Assembly: GCA_902524285.1 (NCBI GenBank)
Contig: CABZCR010000007.1
Span: forward strand, 1-55,767
DNA length: 55,767 bases
Direction of reading: 5' to 3'
From: an uncultured Pelagibacteraceae bacterium
Lineage (GTDB): Bacteria > Pseudomonadota > Alphaproteobacteria > Pelagibacterales > AG-422-B15
This document shows positions 8,266-17,884 of this stretch, one piece after another. Made by a program: the position numbers and the translations under genes. The first letter of the stretch is position 1. Every line of letters begins with the position of its first letter. Below the pieces are notes generated by a model that did no database searches, was not told the DNA's origin, and was given only the letters and a program-made list of their open reading frames with translations.

Positions 8266-9195
8266 ATGAACAATTTTTTATTTACTCAACCATTTTTTAA
8301 GAAAAACGGTAAGGCAGTTGCGATATATTTTTTAGTAGCAATAATATTTTGGTTTGTTTTCTTAGTTATAATTCCACAATTTTATATGTTGGATTTATCA
8401 TTTAGAACCAACGTCCCTCCTTTAGCAAGAGGTGGACCTGAAGATTATTATACTTTTGAACACTATAGCCACTTTATATTTGGATCTAAGACAGCTACTG
8501 ATGCTTTTAACTTTGTTGACTTAGGTGTATTTGGAAGAACTATCTTTGTTTCAATGCTTGTCACAATTGCAAATCTGTTATTTTGCTATCCAATAGCATT
8601 TTATATAGCGAAAATTGCAAACCCTAGTACCGCTAGACTTCTTATTGTTTCTCTGATTATTCCTTTCTGGATTAATGAATTGCTTAGATCATTCGCATTG
8701 AGGATTTTGTTTGCAAACGAAGGTGTAATTAACAATTTCTTGACCGGGGTCGGAATACTTGATCAAGGAATCCTATTTATCACTTATGATATCGGTTTAT
8801 ATACTGGCTTAATATATGCTTATATTTTGCTGATGATGTTCCCTCTCTATAATGCAATCGAAAGTTTGGACATTAATCAAATCGAGGCAGCAAAAGATTT
8901 AGGTTCCTCATCTTTTAGAACGCATTGGAGAATAGTTATTCCTCATGCTAAACCAGGTATTGTATCTGGCTGTACCATGGTTTTTATGTTAACTGTTGGA
9001 GCATTAGCAACGCCAGTTGTTTTAAGTAGCCCTAATACTTTATGGTTTCCTCAATTGATATATCAATGGTTTAATATGAATGACAACTGGTCACGAGGAT
9101 CAGCTTATTCAATCATTTTGTTAATTGTTTCTGTTATTTTTGTACTCACAATGATGAGAATATTTAAAGTTAGGATTGGAGAAATTATTAAGTGA
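8266..9195 (+). CDS. potB: Pot-type ABC transporter permease (PotB-like)
   Basis: This inner-membrane permease subunit has 309 aa and about six membrane helices, starting with a segment around residues 17-40. The cytoplasmic EAA loop that contacts the ATPase is visible as IEAAKDLGSSSFRTHWRIVIPHA. It starts 3 nt after potA and its TGA overlaps the GTG start of the next permease in GTGA, so translation of the two is probably coupled. Confidence 0.9.
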   Translation: MNNFLFTQPFFKKNGKAVAIYFLVAIIFWFVFLVIIPQFYMLDLSFRTNVPPLARGGPEDYYTFEHYSHFIFGSKTATDAFNFVDLGVFGRTIFVSMLVTIANLLFCYPIAFYIAKIANPSTARLLIVSLIIPFWINELLRSFALRILFANEGVINNFLTGVGILDQGILFITYDIGLYTGLIYAYILLMMFPLYNAIESLDINQIEAAKDLGSSSFRTHWRIVIPHAKPGIVSGCTMVFMLTVGALATPVVLSSPNTLWFPQLIYQWFNMNDNWSRGSAYSIILLIVSVIFVLTMMRIFKVRIGEIIK

Positions 9196-10400
9196 GACCG
9201 AGCTATTTTATAAATTTCATGATGGGAATATATATTTTTATATTTTTTGCATACTTATTTGGGCCTTTAATCATCATGAGCATTACAGCATTCAACTCCG
9301 CAGAATTTCCCTCAATCACACCTTGGGAATGTTTTAGTTTCAGATGGTTTAATGAAGGTAAAATCGCTTACGACGGACAACATCTGGCAGGGCTTTTATC
9401 TGACTGGAGACTTCATGATGGTATTATTAGCAGTTTGATTATAGGAGCAGGAGTTGTAACTCTCTCCGTACCAATTGGAATGGCCGCAGCAATAGTATTA
9501 ACTCAAGTGCGTTCGCAGTTGAGGGATATTTATTACTCAATTTCGATTATGCCCGTTTTATTTCCTGGTGTGATAATTGGTATTTCAACAGTCGTTTTAT
9601 GGGACCGAATAGCAGGCTTAGGAGGAGAGGGGTTCATCTCAGATATAGGAAGAAATGGAATATTTTTAACAATTTTGGCTCAAACCTGTTTTATATCTAC
9701 TTATTGTTTTTTAATATTTGTTGCAAGACTTCAAAGATTTGATCAGACTCAGGAGGAGGCAGCTTTAGACCTTGGAGCGTCGCAAACTCAAGTATTTTTT
9801 AAAATTTTAGTTCCTTACTTAAGCCCCGCAATAGCATCAGCTGCAGTAATTGCTTTTTTATTTTCATTTGAAAATTATAACACGACGGTATTTAGCATTT
9901 TATCGGATCAAACATTAACAACTGTAATTGCATCAAAAGTAAGGCTGGGAATAAGTCCTGCATTGAGTGCATTGGCTTTAACAATAATAGCGTTAACAAT
10001 TATAGCTGCAGTTACCTATGAGGTTTTACGAAGAGGAGCAGAAAAACGTTATACAGAGTCACAAGAAAAGTTTGTAAAAGAAAAAGCAGCAGACAATAGA
10101 ATTAATAAAAAATATAAAGCTGGCTTTAAAATTCCAAAGGGAATTACCGCTATATTGTTAATAGTGGTCTTTGCTACCTACGGAGCTACCCAAATAGTGA
10201 AAAATGATCTATACGGACAATCATGTATTGATGCTGCTGATAAGGAGAAAAAATCCAAATTTCTTGAACAATTGCAAACTTTAGAGTCTAATGAGCTTAC
10301 TGATGAAGAGCTTTCTGGAGGGTCCTTAGGTGGTAATCAGGATTACGGAGATATATTTGGAGACCCATCGTTATTTCAAGATTTTGGAGGATTTGATTAA
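9192..10400 (+). CDS. potC: Pot-type ABC transporter permease (PotC-like) with C-terminal membrane and acidic extension
   Basis: This is the second permease of the transporter, with a GTG start overlapping the potB stop by 4 nt. Residues 1 to about 285 are a normal six-helix permease with the EAA loop EEAALDLGASQTQVFFKILVP. The protein is 402 aa, whereas PotC proteins are usually about 260-290. The extra part contains a basic linker, a clear seventh hydrophobic segment at about 317-336, and a 66-residue tail with roughly fifteen Asp/Glu against five Lys, ending in Gly/Asp/Phe-rich sequence. By the usual topology the tail would be periplasmic, where the receptor docks. This is not a frameshift fusion: the frame is continuous and codon use looks like that of its neighbours. 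Confidence 0.88.
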   Translation: MRPSYFINFMMGIYIFIFFAYLFGPLIIMSITAFNSAEFPSITPWECFSFRWFNEGKIAYDGQHLAGLLSDWRLHDGIISSLIIGAGVVTLSVPIGMAAAIVLTQVRSQLRDIYYSISIMPVLFPGVIIGISTVVLWDRIAGLGGEGFISDIGRNGIFLTILAQTCFISTYCFLIFVARLQRFDQTQEEAALDLGASQTQVFFKILVPYLSPAIASAAVIAFLFSFENYNTTVFSILSDQTLTTVIASKVRLGISPALSALALTIIALTIIAAVTYEVLRRGAEKRYTESQEKFVKEKAADNRINKKYKAGFKIPKGITAILLIVVFATYGATQIVKNDLYGQSCIDAADKEKKSKFLEQLQTLESNELTDEELSGGSLGGNQDYGDIFGDPSLFQDFGGFD

Positions 10401-10406
10401 TAGATT

Positions 10407-11366
10407 ATGAGCGATAAAAAAGAACCAATTCAACCTGTAAGCGGAACAGTTGTTCCTAGGTATGCTGGCCCATCTACATTTGCGCGTCTTCCAGAGCTGA
10501 GAGATGTAAAAGAGTGTGATGTAGCAATTATAGGTGTACCATTTGATGCGGGTACGAGTTATCGTCCTGGGGCTAGATTTGGCCCTCAAAGTGTAAGACA
10601 AGCCTCTCGACAACTAAGGACAAATTATCATCCAAACTATGATGTTGAACCTTTCAAAGTGCAACAGGTAGCTGATGCTGGGGATATAGCCTGTAATCCC
10701 TTTGATATTGACGAGGCAATTAAACAAATTGAAAAAGGATCTACTGAGCTGCTCCAAAAAGTTGGAAGTATTGTAACTATTGGCGGTGACCACACAATTG
10801 CATTACCATTACTTAGATCAATTAACAAAAAAGTTGGTGGTCCTGTTGCTTTAGTTCACTTCGATGCTCATTTGGATACTTGGGACACATACTTTGGAGC
10901 TCCTTATACGCACGGTACACCATTTAGAAGAGCAAGAGAAGAAAAGCTATTTTTGGATGATGCATCAATGCATATTGGAATTCGTGGCCCTCTTTACAGT
11001 ACAAATGATTTAAAAAATGATCGTGAATTAGGTTTTAAAACAATTCACTGCGATGAATTCCAAACAAACACAATTGATCAAATTGTTAAAAGAATAAAAG
11101 ATAGAATTGGCAATAATCCATTATACATATCCATAGATATTGATGTTTTAGATCCAGCTCATGCCCCTGGAACTGGAACTCCAGAAGTTGCGGGAATGAC
11201 CACAAGGGAAATTTTAAACGTATTAAGAGGATTGGCAGGTTCACAGCTTGTTTCAGCAGACGTCGTGGAAGTCGCTCCAGCTTATGATCATGCAGAACTT
11301 ACTTCAACCGCTGCAGCAACAATTGTTTATGAGCTAATAAATATTATTGCAAGAAATCCAAAGTAA
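10407..11366 (+). CDS. Agmatinase-family ureohydrolase
   Basis: This 319-aa binuclear-metal hydrolase releases urea from a guanidino compound. The metal-binding motifs are complete: GGDHT, HFDAHLDT and SIDIDVLDP. The opening GVPFDAGTSYRPGARFGP is typical of agmatinase/guanidinobutyrase/guanidinopropionase-type enzymes rather than arginase. It lies 6 nt behind potC on the same strand, so imported agmatine or a related guanidine is the likely substrate, yielding putrescine or an amino acid plus urea. No urease is in the window. Ligand choice among agmatine, 4-guanidinobutyrate and guanidine cannot be settled by eye. It is convergent with xthA, 1 nt apart. Confidence 0.88.
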   Translation: MSDKKEPIQPVSGTVVPRYAGPSTFARLPELRDVKECDVAIIGVPFDAGTSYRPGARFGPQSVRQASRQLRTNYHPNYDVEPFKVQQVADAGDIACNPFDIDEAIKQIEKGSTELLQKVGSIVTIGGDHTIALPLLRSINKKVGGPVALVHFDAHLDTWDTYFGAPYTHGTPFRRAREEKLFLDDASMHIGIRGPLYSTNDLKNDRELGFKTIHCDEFQTNTIDQIVKRIKDRIGNNPLYISIDIDVLDPAHAPGTGTPEVAGMTTREILNVLRGLAGSQLVSADVVEVAPAYDHAELTSTAAATIVYELINIIARNPK

Positions 11367-11367
11367 T

Positions 11368-12147
11368 CTATTTAATTTCAAACCAGATTGGAACATGATC
11401 AGAGGGTCTTTCAAGACCTCTAAATTGTTTCTCTATTTGACAGTCAGTTATTCGATCAACAGCACTTGGTGTGGCAAGAAAATGATCAATTCGAAGACCG
11501 TTGTCTTTTTCCCATGACCCCCTTGAATAGTCCCAGTATGTGAACTCATAGGGTTTAGAATTATAAATTCTTAGCACATCAGACAGACCTAAATTTATGA
11601 TTTCTCTATAAATTTTTATAGAGTCTGGATGATGCAAAGCGTCATTTTTCCACTTATTAATATCAACCGCGTCATCAGAACCTGGTATTATATTGTAATC
11701 CCCTCCAAATATAACTGTTTCATGGTTTTCTATTTTATTTTGAGCATACTTTTTAAATCTCCTCATCCAATCTAATTTGTAAGGAAATTTGTCAGTATCA
11801 ATAGGATTGCCATTAGGTAGATATAAAGAGACAATATTAAAAGGATTTTCGACTTGTACCTGTGCATCAATAAATCTTGCTTGAACATCTTCTTTGTTTC
11901 CCGGCAAAGTATCTGTAATTTTTTTTATTGGGGCTTTTGATAAGATCGCCACTCCATTATATGATTTTTGACCCTTTTTAATTATTTGGTACCCAAGCGA
12001 AGAAATCTCTTCTTCTGGAAAGTTTTCATCAGTTGATTTAGTTTCCTGAAGCATGACTATATCTGGTTTAACTGATTTATCTAATTCCATTAAATGAGGT
12101 AAACGAACCCTTATTGAATTTACATTCCAACTTACTATTTTTACCAT
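11368..12147 (-). CDS. xthA: Exodeoxyribonuclease III
   Basis: This AP endonuclease and 3' exonuclease acts in base-excision repair. The 259-aa length and motifs fit: IVSWNVNSIRVRLPHL at the start, the metal-binding Glu in MLQETKS, GGDYNIIP (usual GDFNI), and the closing SDHVPIW with the catalytic histidine. It is convergent with the ureohydrolase and divergent from dgt, with 86 nt between the likely starts. Confidence 0.93.
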   Translation of the reverse strand: MVKIVSWNVNSIRVRLPHLMELDKSVKPDIVMLQETKSTDENFPEEEISSLGYQIIKKGQKSYNGVAILSKAPIKKITDTLPGNKEDVQARFIDAQVQVENPFNIVSLYLPNGNPIDTDKFPYKLDWMRRFKKYAQNKIENHETVIFGGDYNIIPGSDDAVDINKWKNDALHHPDSIKIYREIINLGLSDVLRIYNSKPYEFTYWDYSRGSWEKDNGLRIDHFLATPSAVDRITDCQIEKQFRGLERPSDHVPIWFEIK

Positions 12148-12233
12148 CCGTATTCTTTTATTGTTATTTTAAGATTCTTAAAGTAATGAGTTTATTGTAC
12201 AATAAAAATTTATGTTACCAATTCTATTTAGTG

Positions 12234-13370
12234 ATGATTTCTGAAGATTTATCTTTTATTTCAACCAATCAAGAAACTTCGAAAGGTAGGCTGTATAAAG
12301 AGAATTACAGTCAAACTAGATCAGAGTTCCAACGGGATCGTGATCGAATTCTTCATTCTGCTGCCTTTAGACGGCTTAAACACAAGACACAGGTATTTGT
12401 TTCAAATGAAGGAGATCACTACAGGACAAGATTAACACATTCGCTAGAAGTGTCACAAATTGCTAGGTCAATAAGTAAAATATTCAATCTCAATGAAGAT
12501 CTAACTGAAACATTATCATTAAGTCATGATATTGGTCATCCGCCATTCGGACATGCTGGAGAAGATGCTCTTTCGGAATGCATGGTTTCTCATGAGGGTT
12601 TTGACCATAATGATCAGGCAATTAGAATTGTGCATTTGCTAGAAAAAAAGTATTTTGATTTTGAAGGCTTAAACTTAACGTGGGAAACACTTGAAGGACT
12701 CGTAAAACATAATGGGCCGATGACAAAAGACGTTCCAAAAACCATAGAAGCCCTCGATAAAGAGTTTGACTTAAAGTTGAATGAGTTTTCATCAATTGAA
12801 GCGCAGATAGCTTCAATAGCGGATGACATTGCTTACAATAATCATGATTTAGATGACGGACTTAGAGCAGGTTTTTTTTCATATGATGATTTGGTTGAAT
12901 TGCCAATGATTGGTGAAATTATTAAAAATTTTCCGAAAAATTATAACTCTTACGATATGCAGCGTATAAATAATGAAATAACAAGAAAATCAACCTCAAT
13001 TATGATTACTGATGTAATTAATACAATTAGTGAGAAAGTTAAAAAATCAAAAGTAAGATGCAATGAAGATGTCAGGCTTAATAATGAAAAAATTGCTGAC
13101 TTTTCAGATAAAACAAAAGAAGAAGTAAAGTATATTAGATCTTTCCTATCAATGAAAATGTATAATCATGATAAAGTAAAAGCAATGACCAGTAACGCCC
13201 ATCAAATTATATCATCACTATTCAAACTATTTATAGAACAAGATGAAAAATTCATAGAAGAACATATGAAAAAAATTATTTCTGATGAGGATAAACCAAG
13301 AGCAGTATGCGACTTCATAGCTGGAATGACTGATAACTATGCTCAGAATTTTTATAATAAATTTAATTAG
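12234..13370 (+). CDS. dgt: Deoxyguanosinetriphosphate triphosphohydrolase-like protein
   Basis: This HD-domain dNTP triphosphohydrolase helps control nucleotide pools. The metal-binding HD motifs are TRLTHSLEVSQ and SHDIGHPPFGHAGE. The conserved opening is RLYKENYSQTRSEFQRDRDRI. I place the start at 12234 (378 aa; the adjacent GTG at 12231 is an alternative). The frame is open back to 12114, but those extra residues are unlike the family and would overlap xthA. Spacing to argS is 3 nt, so the two are probably co-transcribed. Confidence 0.9.
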   Translation: MISEDLSFISTNQETSKGRLYKENYSQTRSEFQRDRDRILHSAAFRRLKHKTQVFVSNEGDHYRTRLTHSLEVSQIARSISKIFNLNEDLTETLSLSHDIGHPPFGHAGEDALSECMVSHEGFDHNDQAIRIVHLLEKKYFDFEGLNLTWETLEGLVKHNGPMTKDVPKTIEALDKEFDLKLNEFSSIEAQIASIADDIAYNNHDLDDGLRAGFFSYDDLVELPMIGEIIKNFPKNYNSYDMQRINNEITRKSTSIMITDVINTISEKVKKSKVRCNEDVRLNNEKIADFSDKTKEEVKYIRSFLSMKMYNHDKVKAMTSNAHQIISSLFKLFIEQDEKFIEEHMKKIISDEDKPRAVCDFIAGMTDNYAQNFYNKFN

Positions 13371-13373
13371 CTT

Positions 13374-15113
13374 ATGAAAAACATAAATGGTTATTTAAAG
13401 AATATAATCGGAGCAGAATTTTCAAAAATATTCAATGTTTCGAATGAAACTGTAGAGAAGAGCTCATTTGTAGTTGAATACCCAAAAAATAAATCTGATG
13501 GTGAGCTAAGTACAAATATTTGCATGGTTCTTGCAAAAGAGATATCAGTAAATCCAGTAGAGGCGGCTAAAACTCTCATTAAATCATTAGAGAAAATTGA
13601 GGACTTTGAGATGTTGGAAGTTGCAGGTCCAGGCTTTTTAAATTTTAATATTACTAAAGATACTTGGTTTAAATTTTTAAGGCAGCTGCTGGAAACGAAC
13701 TTGCTCTTTAATGAAGAAATTGGTTTAAATAAAAATATTAATGTCGAATATGTTTCTGCGAACCCTACAGGCCCCTTACATATTGGTCATTGTAGAGGAG
13801 CGGTTTTTGGTGACGTACTATCAAATCTACTTAAATTCACCGGTCATAATGTAACAAAAGAATATTATATTAATGATGCAGGTACTCAAATTGATACCCT
13901 TGCAAACTCTACAATTATTAGAATAAAAGAAATTATCAATAGCAAAAGTGAAGAAAATTATCCAGATGAATTTTATCCTGGTGAGTATCTAATCGATGTT
14001 GCTAAAAAAATAATAGACAAACATGGTACATCTATTCTTGAAAACGACAATTACTTTTCAACAATAAAAGGTGAGTGTGTAAGTTTACTATTAGAAAACA
14101 TAAAAGAAGACTTAAGTAAACTATCTATTAATCAGGATATTTTTGTTTCAGAAAAAGAATTAATAACCCAAGGTAAAATCGACAAAACCATAGATGAACT
14201 CAAAAATATGAATTTAATCTATGAGGGCATTTTAGATAAGCCCAAAGGTAAACAAATTGAAGATTGGGAACCAAGAAAGCAATTATTATTTAAATCATCT
14301 GAATATGGAGATGAAATCGATAGACCATTACAAAAATCAGATGGTGAGTGGACTTACTTTGCAAACGATATTGCCTATCATTATGATAAATACTTAAGAG
14401 GATCGACACATTTAATCGACATATTAGGTGCTGATCATGGCGGATACATTAAGAGAATGAGCGCTTCGATACAGGCCTTAACTAATAACAAAGCAAGATT
14501 TACAGCAAAGTTATGTCAAATGGTAAAACTTATCAGTGATGGCAAGGAATTAAAAATGTCAAAAAGATCTGGTGACTTCATTACCTTAAGTGATTTAGTG
14601 AAAGAAGTTGGTAGTGATAGTATAAGATTTATGATGATGTACAGAAAAAATGAAGCACCCTTAGAGTTTGATTTTAAAAAAGTAAGTGAACAGTCTAAAG
14701 AAAATCCAGTTTTTTATGTACAGTATGCTCATGCAAGAATTTCATCTGTATTAAACAATCTTCATTCTCAAAATATTAAATTAAATTTAGAGAATTTTAG
14801 TGAATGCAATTTTTCTGAACTAAATGATCTTTCTGAAATATCTCTTTTAAAAAAAATCCTGGATTATAGTAATATCATTAATACGTCAGTTTCTCTATTT
14901 GAGCCACATCGAATTGCATATTACCTGTATGAATTAGCATCAGAATTTCACTCTTTATGGAGTCAGGGAAAAGTAGATAACAGTAAGAAATTTGTAGATG
15001 CAGATAATATACCAAGGACTTATGCTCGAATGGCACTACTGATTGCTACTCAGAGAACAATAAAATCTGGACTTGATATTCTTGGAGTTTCCTCGCCAGA
15101 TGAAATGAAATAA
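13374..15113 (+). CDS. argS: Arginyl-tRNA synthetase
   Basis: This class I aminoacyl-tRNA synthetase charges tRNA-Arg. It is 579 aa long. It carries the N-terminal additional domain, the HIGH signature in PTGPLHIGHCRGAV, the KMSKR loop in LKMSKRSGDF, and the C-terminal anticodon-binding helical domain ending with the usual YARMALLIATQ region. It follows dgt by 3 nt and precedes a tiny gene occupying the SPOR position and then nagZ, the usual alphaproteobacterial order. Confidence 0.96.
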   Translation: MKNINGYLKNIIGAEFSKIFNVSNETVEKSSFVVEYPKNKSDGELSTNICMVLAKEISVNPVEAAKTLIKSLEKIEDFEMLEVAGPGFLNFNITKDTWFKFLRQLLETNLLFNEEIGLNKNINVEYVSANPTGPLHIGHCRGAVFGDVLSNLLKFTGHNVTKEYYINDAGTQIDTLANSTIIRIKEIINSKSEENYPDEFYPGEYLIDVAKKIIDKHGTSILENDNYFSTIKGECVSLLLENIKEDLSKLSINQDIFVSEKELITQGKIDKTIDELKNMNLIYEGILDKPKGKQIEDWEPRKQLLFKSSEYGDEIDRPLQKSDGEWTYFANDIAYHYDKYLRGSTHLIDILGADHGGYIKRMSASIQALTNNKARFTAKLCQMVKLISDGKELKMSKRSGDFITLSDLVKEVGSDSIRFMMMYRKNEAPLEFDFKKVSEQSKENPVFYVQYAHARISSVLNNLHSQNIKLNLENFSECNFSELNDLSEISLLKKILDYSNIINTSVSLFEPHRIAYYLYELASEFHSLWSQGKVDNSKKFVDADNIPRTYARMALLIATQRTIKSGLDILGVSSPDEMK

Positions 15114-15116
15114 AAA

Positions 15117-15299
15117 ATGAGGTTCATAATTTTCTCTTTAATTTTAGCAATTTTTATTACTGCCATTTATTTTTATACTAAAAAGGAAGAAGAAGAGATT
15201 ATCGAAATAAAAACCAATTTAAATGATTATAGAATAATACCAAAAGACAAGGGAGGCGTTGATACTCCTGACTTAAATATATACGATCTTGGAGATTAA
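15117..15299 (+). CDS. Small membrane-anchored protein, probable remnant of the SPOR-domain protein
   Basis: This 60-aa product has one N-terminal membrane helix (about residues 2-20), a short acidic stretch, and a C-terminal segment KDKGGVDTPDLNIYDLG. In other alphaproteobacteria this slot between argS and nagZ encodes a longer membrane-anchored protein. Its linker carries a similar proline/GG/VYD motif before a peptidoglycan-binding SPOR domain. Here the protein stops right after that motif and the SPOR domain is absent. Spacing is 3 nt from argS and 9 nt to nagZ, and the tight packing and intact frame suggest a kept gene rather than debris. The homology is inferred from position and a short motif. 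Confidence 0.65.
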   Translation: MRFIIFSLILAIFITAIYFYTKKEEEEIIEIKTNLNDYRIIPKDKGGVDTPDLNIYDLGD

Positions 15300-15308
15300 T
15301 TTAATAAA

Positions 15309-16319
15309 ATGAAAAAATACCTACCTTTAATTTGTGGTATTTCTGGAGAAAAATTAACAGCAGAAGAAATAAAATTTTTTAGAGATTACAAACCTTGGGG
15401 AATAATTTTATTTGAAAGAAACTGTATCAATAAGGATAATTTAAAAAATTTAATTAAAGAACTCAAAGAAATTAATCATCAAAATATTCCAATATTGATA
15501 GACCAGGAAGGTGGAAGAGTTTCAAGACTAAATTTTAAGGGTGTTAATAAATTTAAATCAAATCTTTTTTTTGGGAAAATTATTGAGAAAGATGCAGACT
15601 TAGGGTTTGAATTATTAAGACTTAATACTGAAATTTTAGCTCATACCCTAAAAGAATTGGGCATTAACACAAACACAGCGCCAGTTTTAGATTTACCAGC
15701 AGCAAATGAAAGTGGTGTAATTGGAGATCGAGCTTTTTCGATAAATGAAAGGACTGTCTCTAAAGCAGGCAAGATAGTAATTGAAACAAATTATAAATGC
15801 GGCATAGCTTCTGTGATTAAACATTTACCTGGGCACGGCCGAGCAAGAGTTGACAGTCATTTTGAAATGCCTGAAGTAGATGAAATTGAAGATCAACTTT
15901 TAAGTACTGATTTTAAGCCTTTTCAGAACAACTCTGACGTATTATTAGGTATGACGGCACATATTTTATTTAAGTCTTTAGATGATCAAAATATTGCTAC
16001 TTTTTCAAAAAAAATTATTGAAACAATAATAAGAAATAAAATTGGCTTTAAAGGGTTACTGATGACCGATGATATTTCAATGAAAGCTATTTCAGATGAT
16101 GTTGATATTGCTGCTTTAAAATCACTTAGTGCCGGCTGTGACCTTGTTCTTCATTGTAATGGAAACATCAATGAAATTAATAAGATAGCTGAAAGAATTA
16201 AGAATGAAGCTGAGCCTATTTTAATACCTGACGATCTTATCAATATCTATCAGAAAAAATCTGATTTCGCACATGAAGAAAACATAAAAGCCTACGAATA
16301 TCTAACCAAGCAGCTTTGA
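15309..16319 (+). CDS. nagZ: Beta-N-acetylhexosaminidase (peptidoglycan recycling)
   Basis: This glycoside hydrolase family 3 enzyme removes N-acetylglucosamine from muropeptides in the cytoplasm. It is 336 aa. Family hallmarks are DQEGGRVSRL, NTAPVLDL, and the KHLPGHGRARVDSHFEMP loop carrying the catalytic histidine/aspartate dyad, then LLMTDDISMKA with the nucleophile aspartate. It lies in the usual place ahead of scpA. Confidence 0.93.
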   Translation: MKKYLPLICGISGEKLTAEEIKFFRDYKPWGIILFERNCINKDNLKNLIKELKEINHQNIPILIDQEGGRVSRLNFKGVNKFKSNLFFGKIIEKDADLGFELLRLNTEILAHTLKELGINTNTAPVLDLPAANESGVIGDRAFSINERTVSKAGKIVIETNYKCGIASVIKHLPGHGRARVDSHFEMPEVDEIEDQLLSTDFKPFQNNSDVLLGMTAHILFKSLDDQNIATFSKKIIETIIRNKIGFKGLLMTDDISMKAISDDVDIAALKSLSAGCDLVLHCNGNINEINKIAERIKNEAEPILIPDDLINIYQKKSDFAHEENIKAYEYLTKQL

Positions 16320-16379
16320 TGTATTTTATCGTATATAAACATCATCTGTTATATAATAAAAGAATCAAAAAATTGAAAA

Positions 16380-17177
16380 ATGGAAGATATTTCAAGTACT
16401 TATATTGAACAGGAAGCATCTAATCAAACTAGCCCAGATGATTTGATTGTAAACTTGGGAGAATTCGAAGGTCCCCTAGATCTGCTGTTAACATTAGCAA
16501 AATCTCAAAAAGTAGATTTAATGAAAATTTCCATTCTCCAGCTCACAGAGCAATACTTGGAGTTTATAGAAAAAGTTCGTAATCGCAATTTAGAGTTGGC
16601 GGCTGACTATCTTGTTATGGCAGCTTGGATGGCTTACTTAAAATCCAATTTGTTAATACCAAGAGAAGAGTCAGGTGAAGAATTGAGTGCTGAAGAAATG
16701 GCAGAAAGATTGAAATTTCAACTCAAGAAACTTGAAGCAATCCGACAAGTTTCTCAAAAATTAATGAATTTACCAAAACTTGGTACTGATTTTTTTAATA
16801 GAGGGATGCCTGAAGGCATAAGGTTGATACGAACGCCTGAATATTATCTGAATTTATACGATCTTTTAAAATCATATGCAGATCAAAGGTACAGAACTGC
16901 CTACTCATCGATGACTATTGAAAGACCACCTGTTTTTGCAATGGAAGATGCGCTTGTTAGACTTCAAAGAATGATAGGTGACGTACCAGAATGGACTCGG
17001 CTTGAGAAATTTTTACCACATGAATTTTCAAATGGTAAAAGTGCTAGATCAGGTGTTGCAGGAACCCTGGCCGCAGCAATGGAACTTGTAAGAGAAGGGG
17101 TACTTGAAGTGCAGCAGCTGGTTCCTTTTGGACCAGTATTTTTAAAAAATAAAAAGGACGATGAGTTCATTAATTAA
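16380..17177 (+). CDS. scpA: Segregation and condensation protein A
   Basis: This kleisin subunit of the SMC condensin complex organises chromosomes for segregation. It is 265 aa. The conserved N-terminal block is LGEFEGPLDLLLTLAKSQKVDL, followed by YLVMAAWMAYLKSNLLIP, with a winged-helix C-terminus ending in LVPFGPVFLK. It lies 7 nt ahead of its partner scpB. Confidence 0.94.
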   Translation: MEDISSTYIEQEASNQTSPDDLIVNLGEFEGPLDLLLTLAKSQKVDLMKISILQLTEQYLEFIEKVRNRNLELAADYLVMAAWMAYLKSNLLIPREESGEELSAEEMAERLKFQLKKLEAIRQVSQKLMNLPKLGTDFFNRGMPEGIRLIRTPEYYLNLYDLLKSYADQRYRTAYSSMTIERPPVFAMEDALVRLQRMIGDVPEWTRLEKFLPHEFSNGKSARSGVAGTLAAAMELVREGVLEVQQLVPFGPVFLKNKKDDEFIN

Positions 17178-17184
17178 ATAAATT

Positions 17185-17868
17185 ATGTCTGATGAAGTAG
17201 AAAAAAATAATGTCATGAATTTTCCATCTGAGGATATGGACAATCTTAGAATTCTTGAGGCTCTTCTATTTGCAGCAAATGAACCCCTTGATGCAGAGAG
17301 TTTAAAGGCAAGATTGCCGAAGGATACAAATTTAAACAAATTACTAAATTTAATTGAAGCTCAATATAAAAATAGGGGAGTTAATCTGGTCAAAACTGGA
17401 AATAAATGGAGCTTTAAAACTGCCACCGATCTTGCACCAATGATGAAAAAAGAAAAAATAGTTCAAAGAAAACTATCAAAGGCTGCTACTGAGACTTTGG
17501 CAATAATCGCCTATCATCAACCTGTTACAAGAGCTGAAGTTGAAGACATAAGAGGAGTTCATTTTAGTCCTGGAACTCTTGATGTTCTTATGGAGTTAAA
17601 CTGGGTGAGGCCAATCGGTAGAAAGAAGGTACCAGGAAGGCCCATTATTTATGGTACAACTGAGAGGTTCTTAGAGTACTTCCAGCTAGAACAAGTCACA
17701 GATTTACCTGGACTTGAAGAATTAAAAGCAGCTGGACTTTTAGAAAGCCGTCTGCCTCCAAACTTAGATATTAGAGAACCAAAAGAAATTGATCACAGCC
17801 AGATAGAACCATTCGGAGAAGATGAAAATATAGATGATCTGATTCAAAGTGGACATGAGGCAGAATAG
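17185..17868 (+). CDS. scpB: Segregation and condensation protein B
   Basis: This is the partner of ScpA in the SMC complex, 227 aa. It has two winged-helix domains with family motifs EALLFAANEPLDAESL, TLAIIAYHQPVTRAEVEDIRG and GRPIIYGTT. The last 30 residues or so are acidic. In many alphaproteobacteria tatA follows directly; here a five-gene iron block (17885-23400) intervenes. Confidence 0.94.
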   Translation: MSDEVEKNNVMNFPSEDMDNLRILEALLFAANEPLDAESLKARLPKDTNLNKLLNLIEAQYKNRGVNLVKTGNKWSFKTATDLAPMMKKEKIVQRKLSKAATETLAIIAYHQPVTRAEVEDIRGVHFSPGTLDVLMELNWVRPIGRKKVPGRPIIYGTTERFLEYFQLEQVTDLPGLEELKAAGLLESRLPPNLDIREPKEIDHSQIEPFGEDENIDDLIQSGHEAE

Positions 17869-17884
17869 AAATTAGCCTTAAATT

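Noticed and set aside
12114-12233. Longer N-terminus for dgt overlapping xthA
   Set aside because: The extra residues are hydrophobic and unlike the family; the conserved start begins near 12234.
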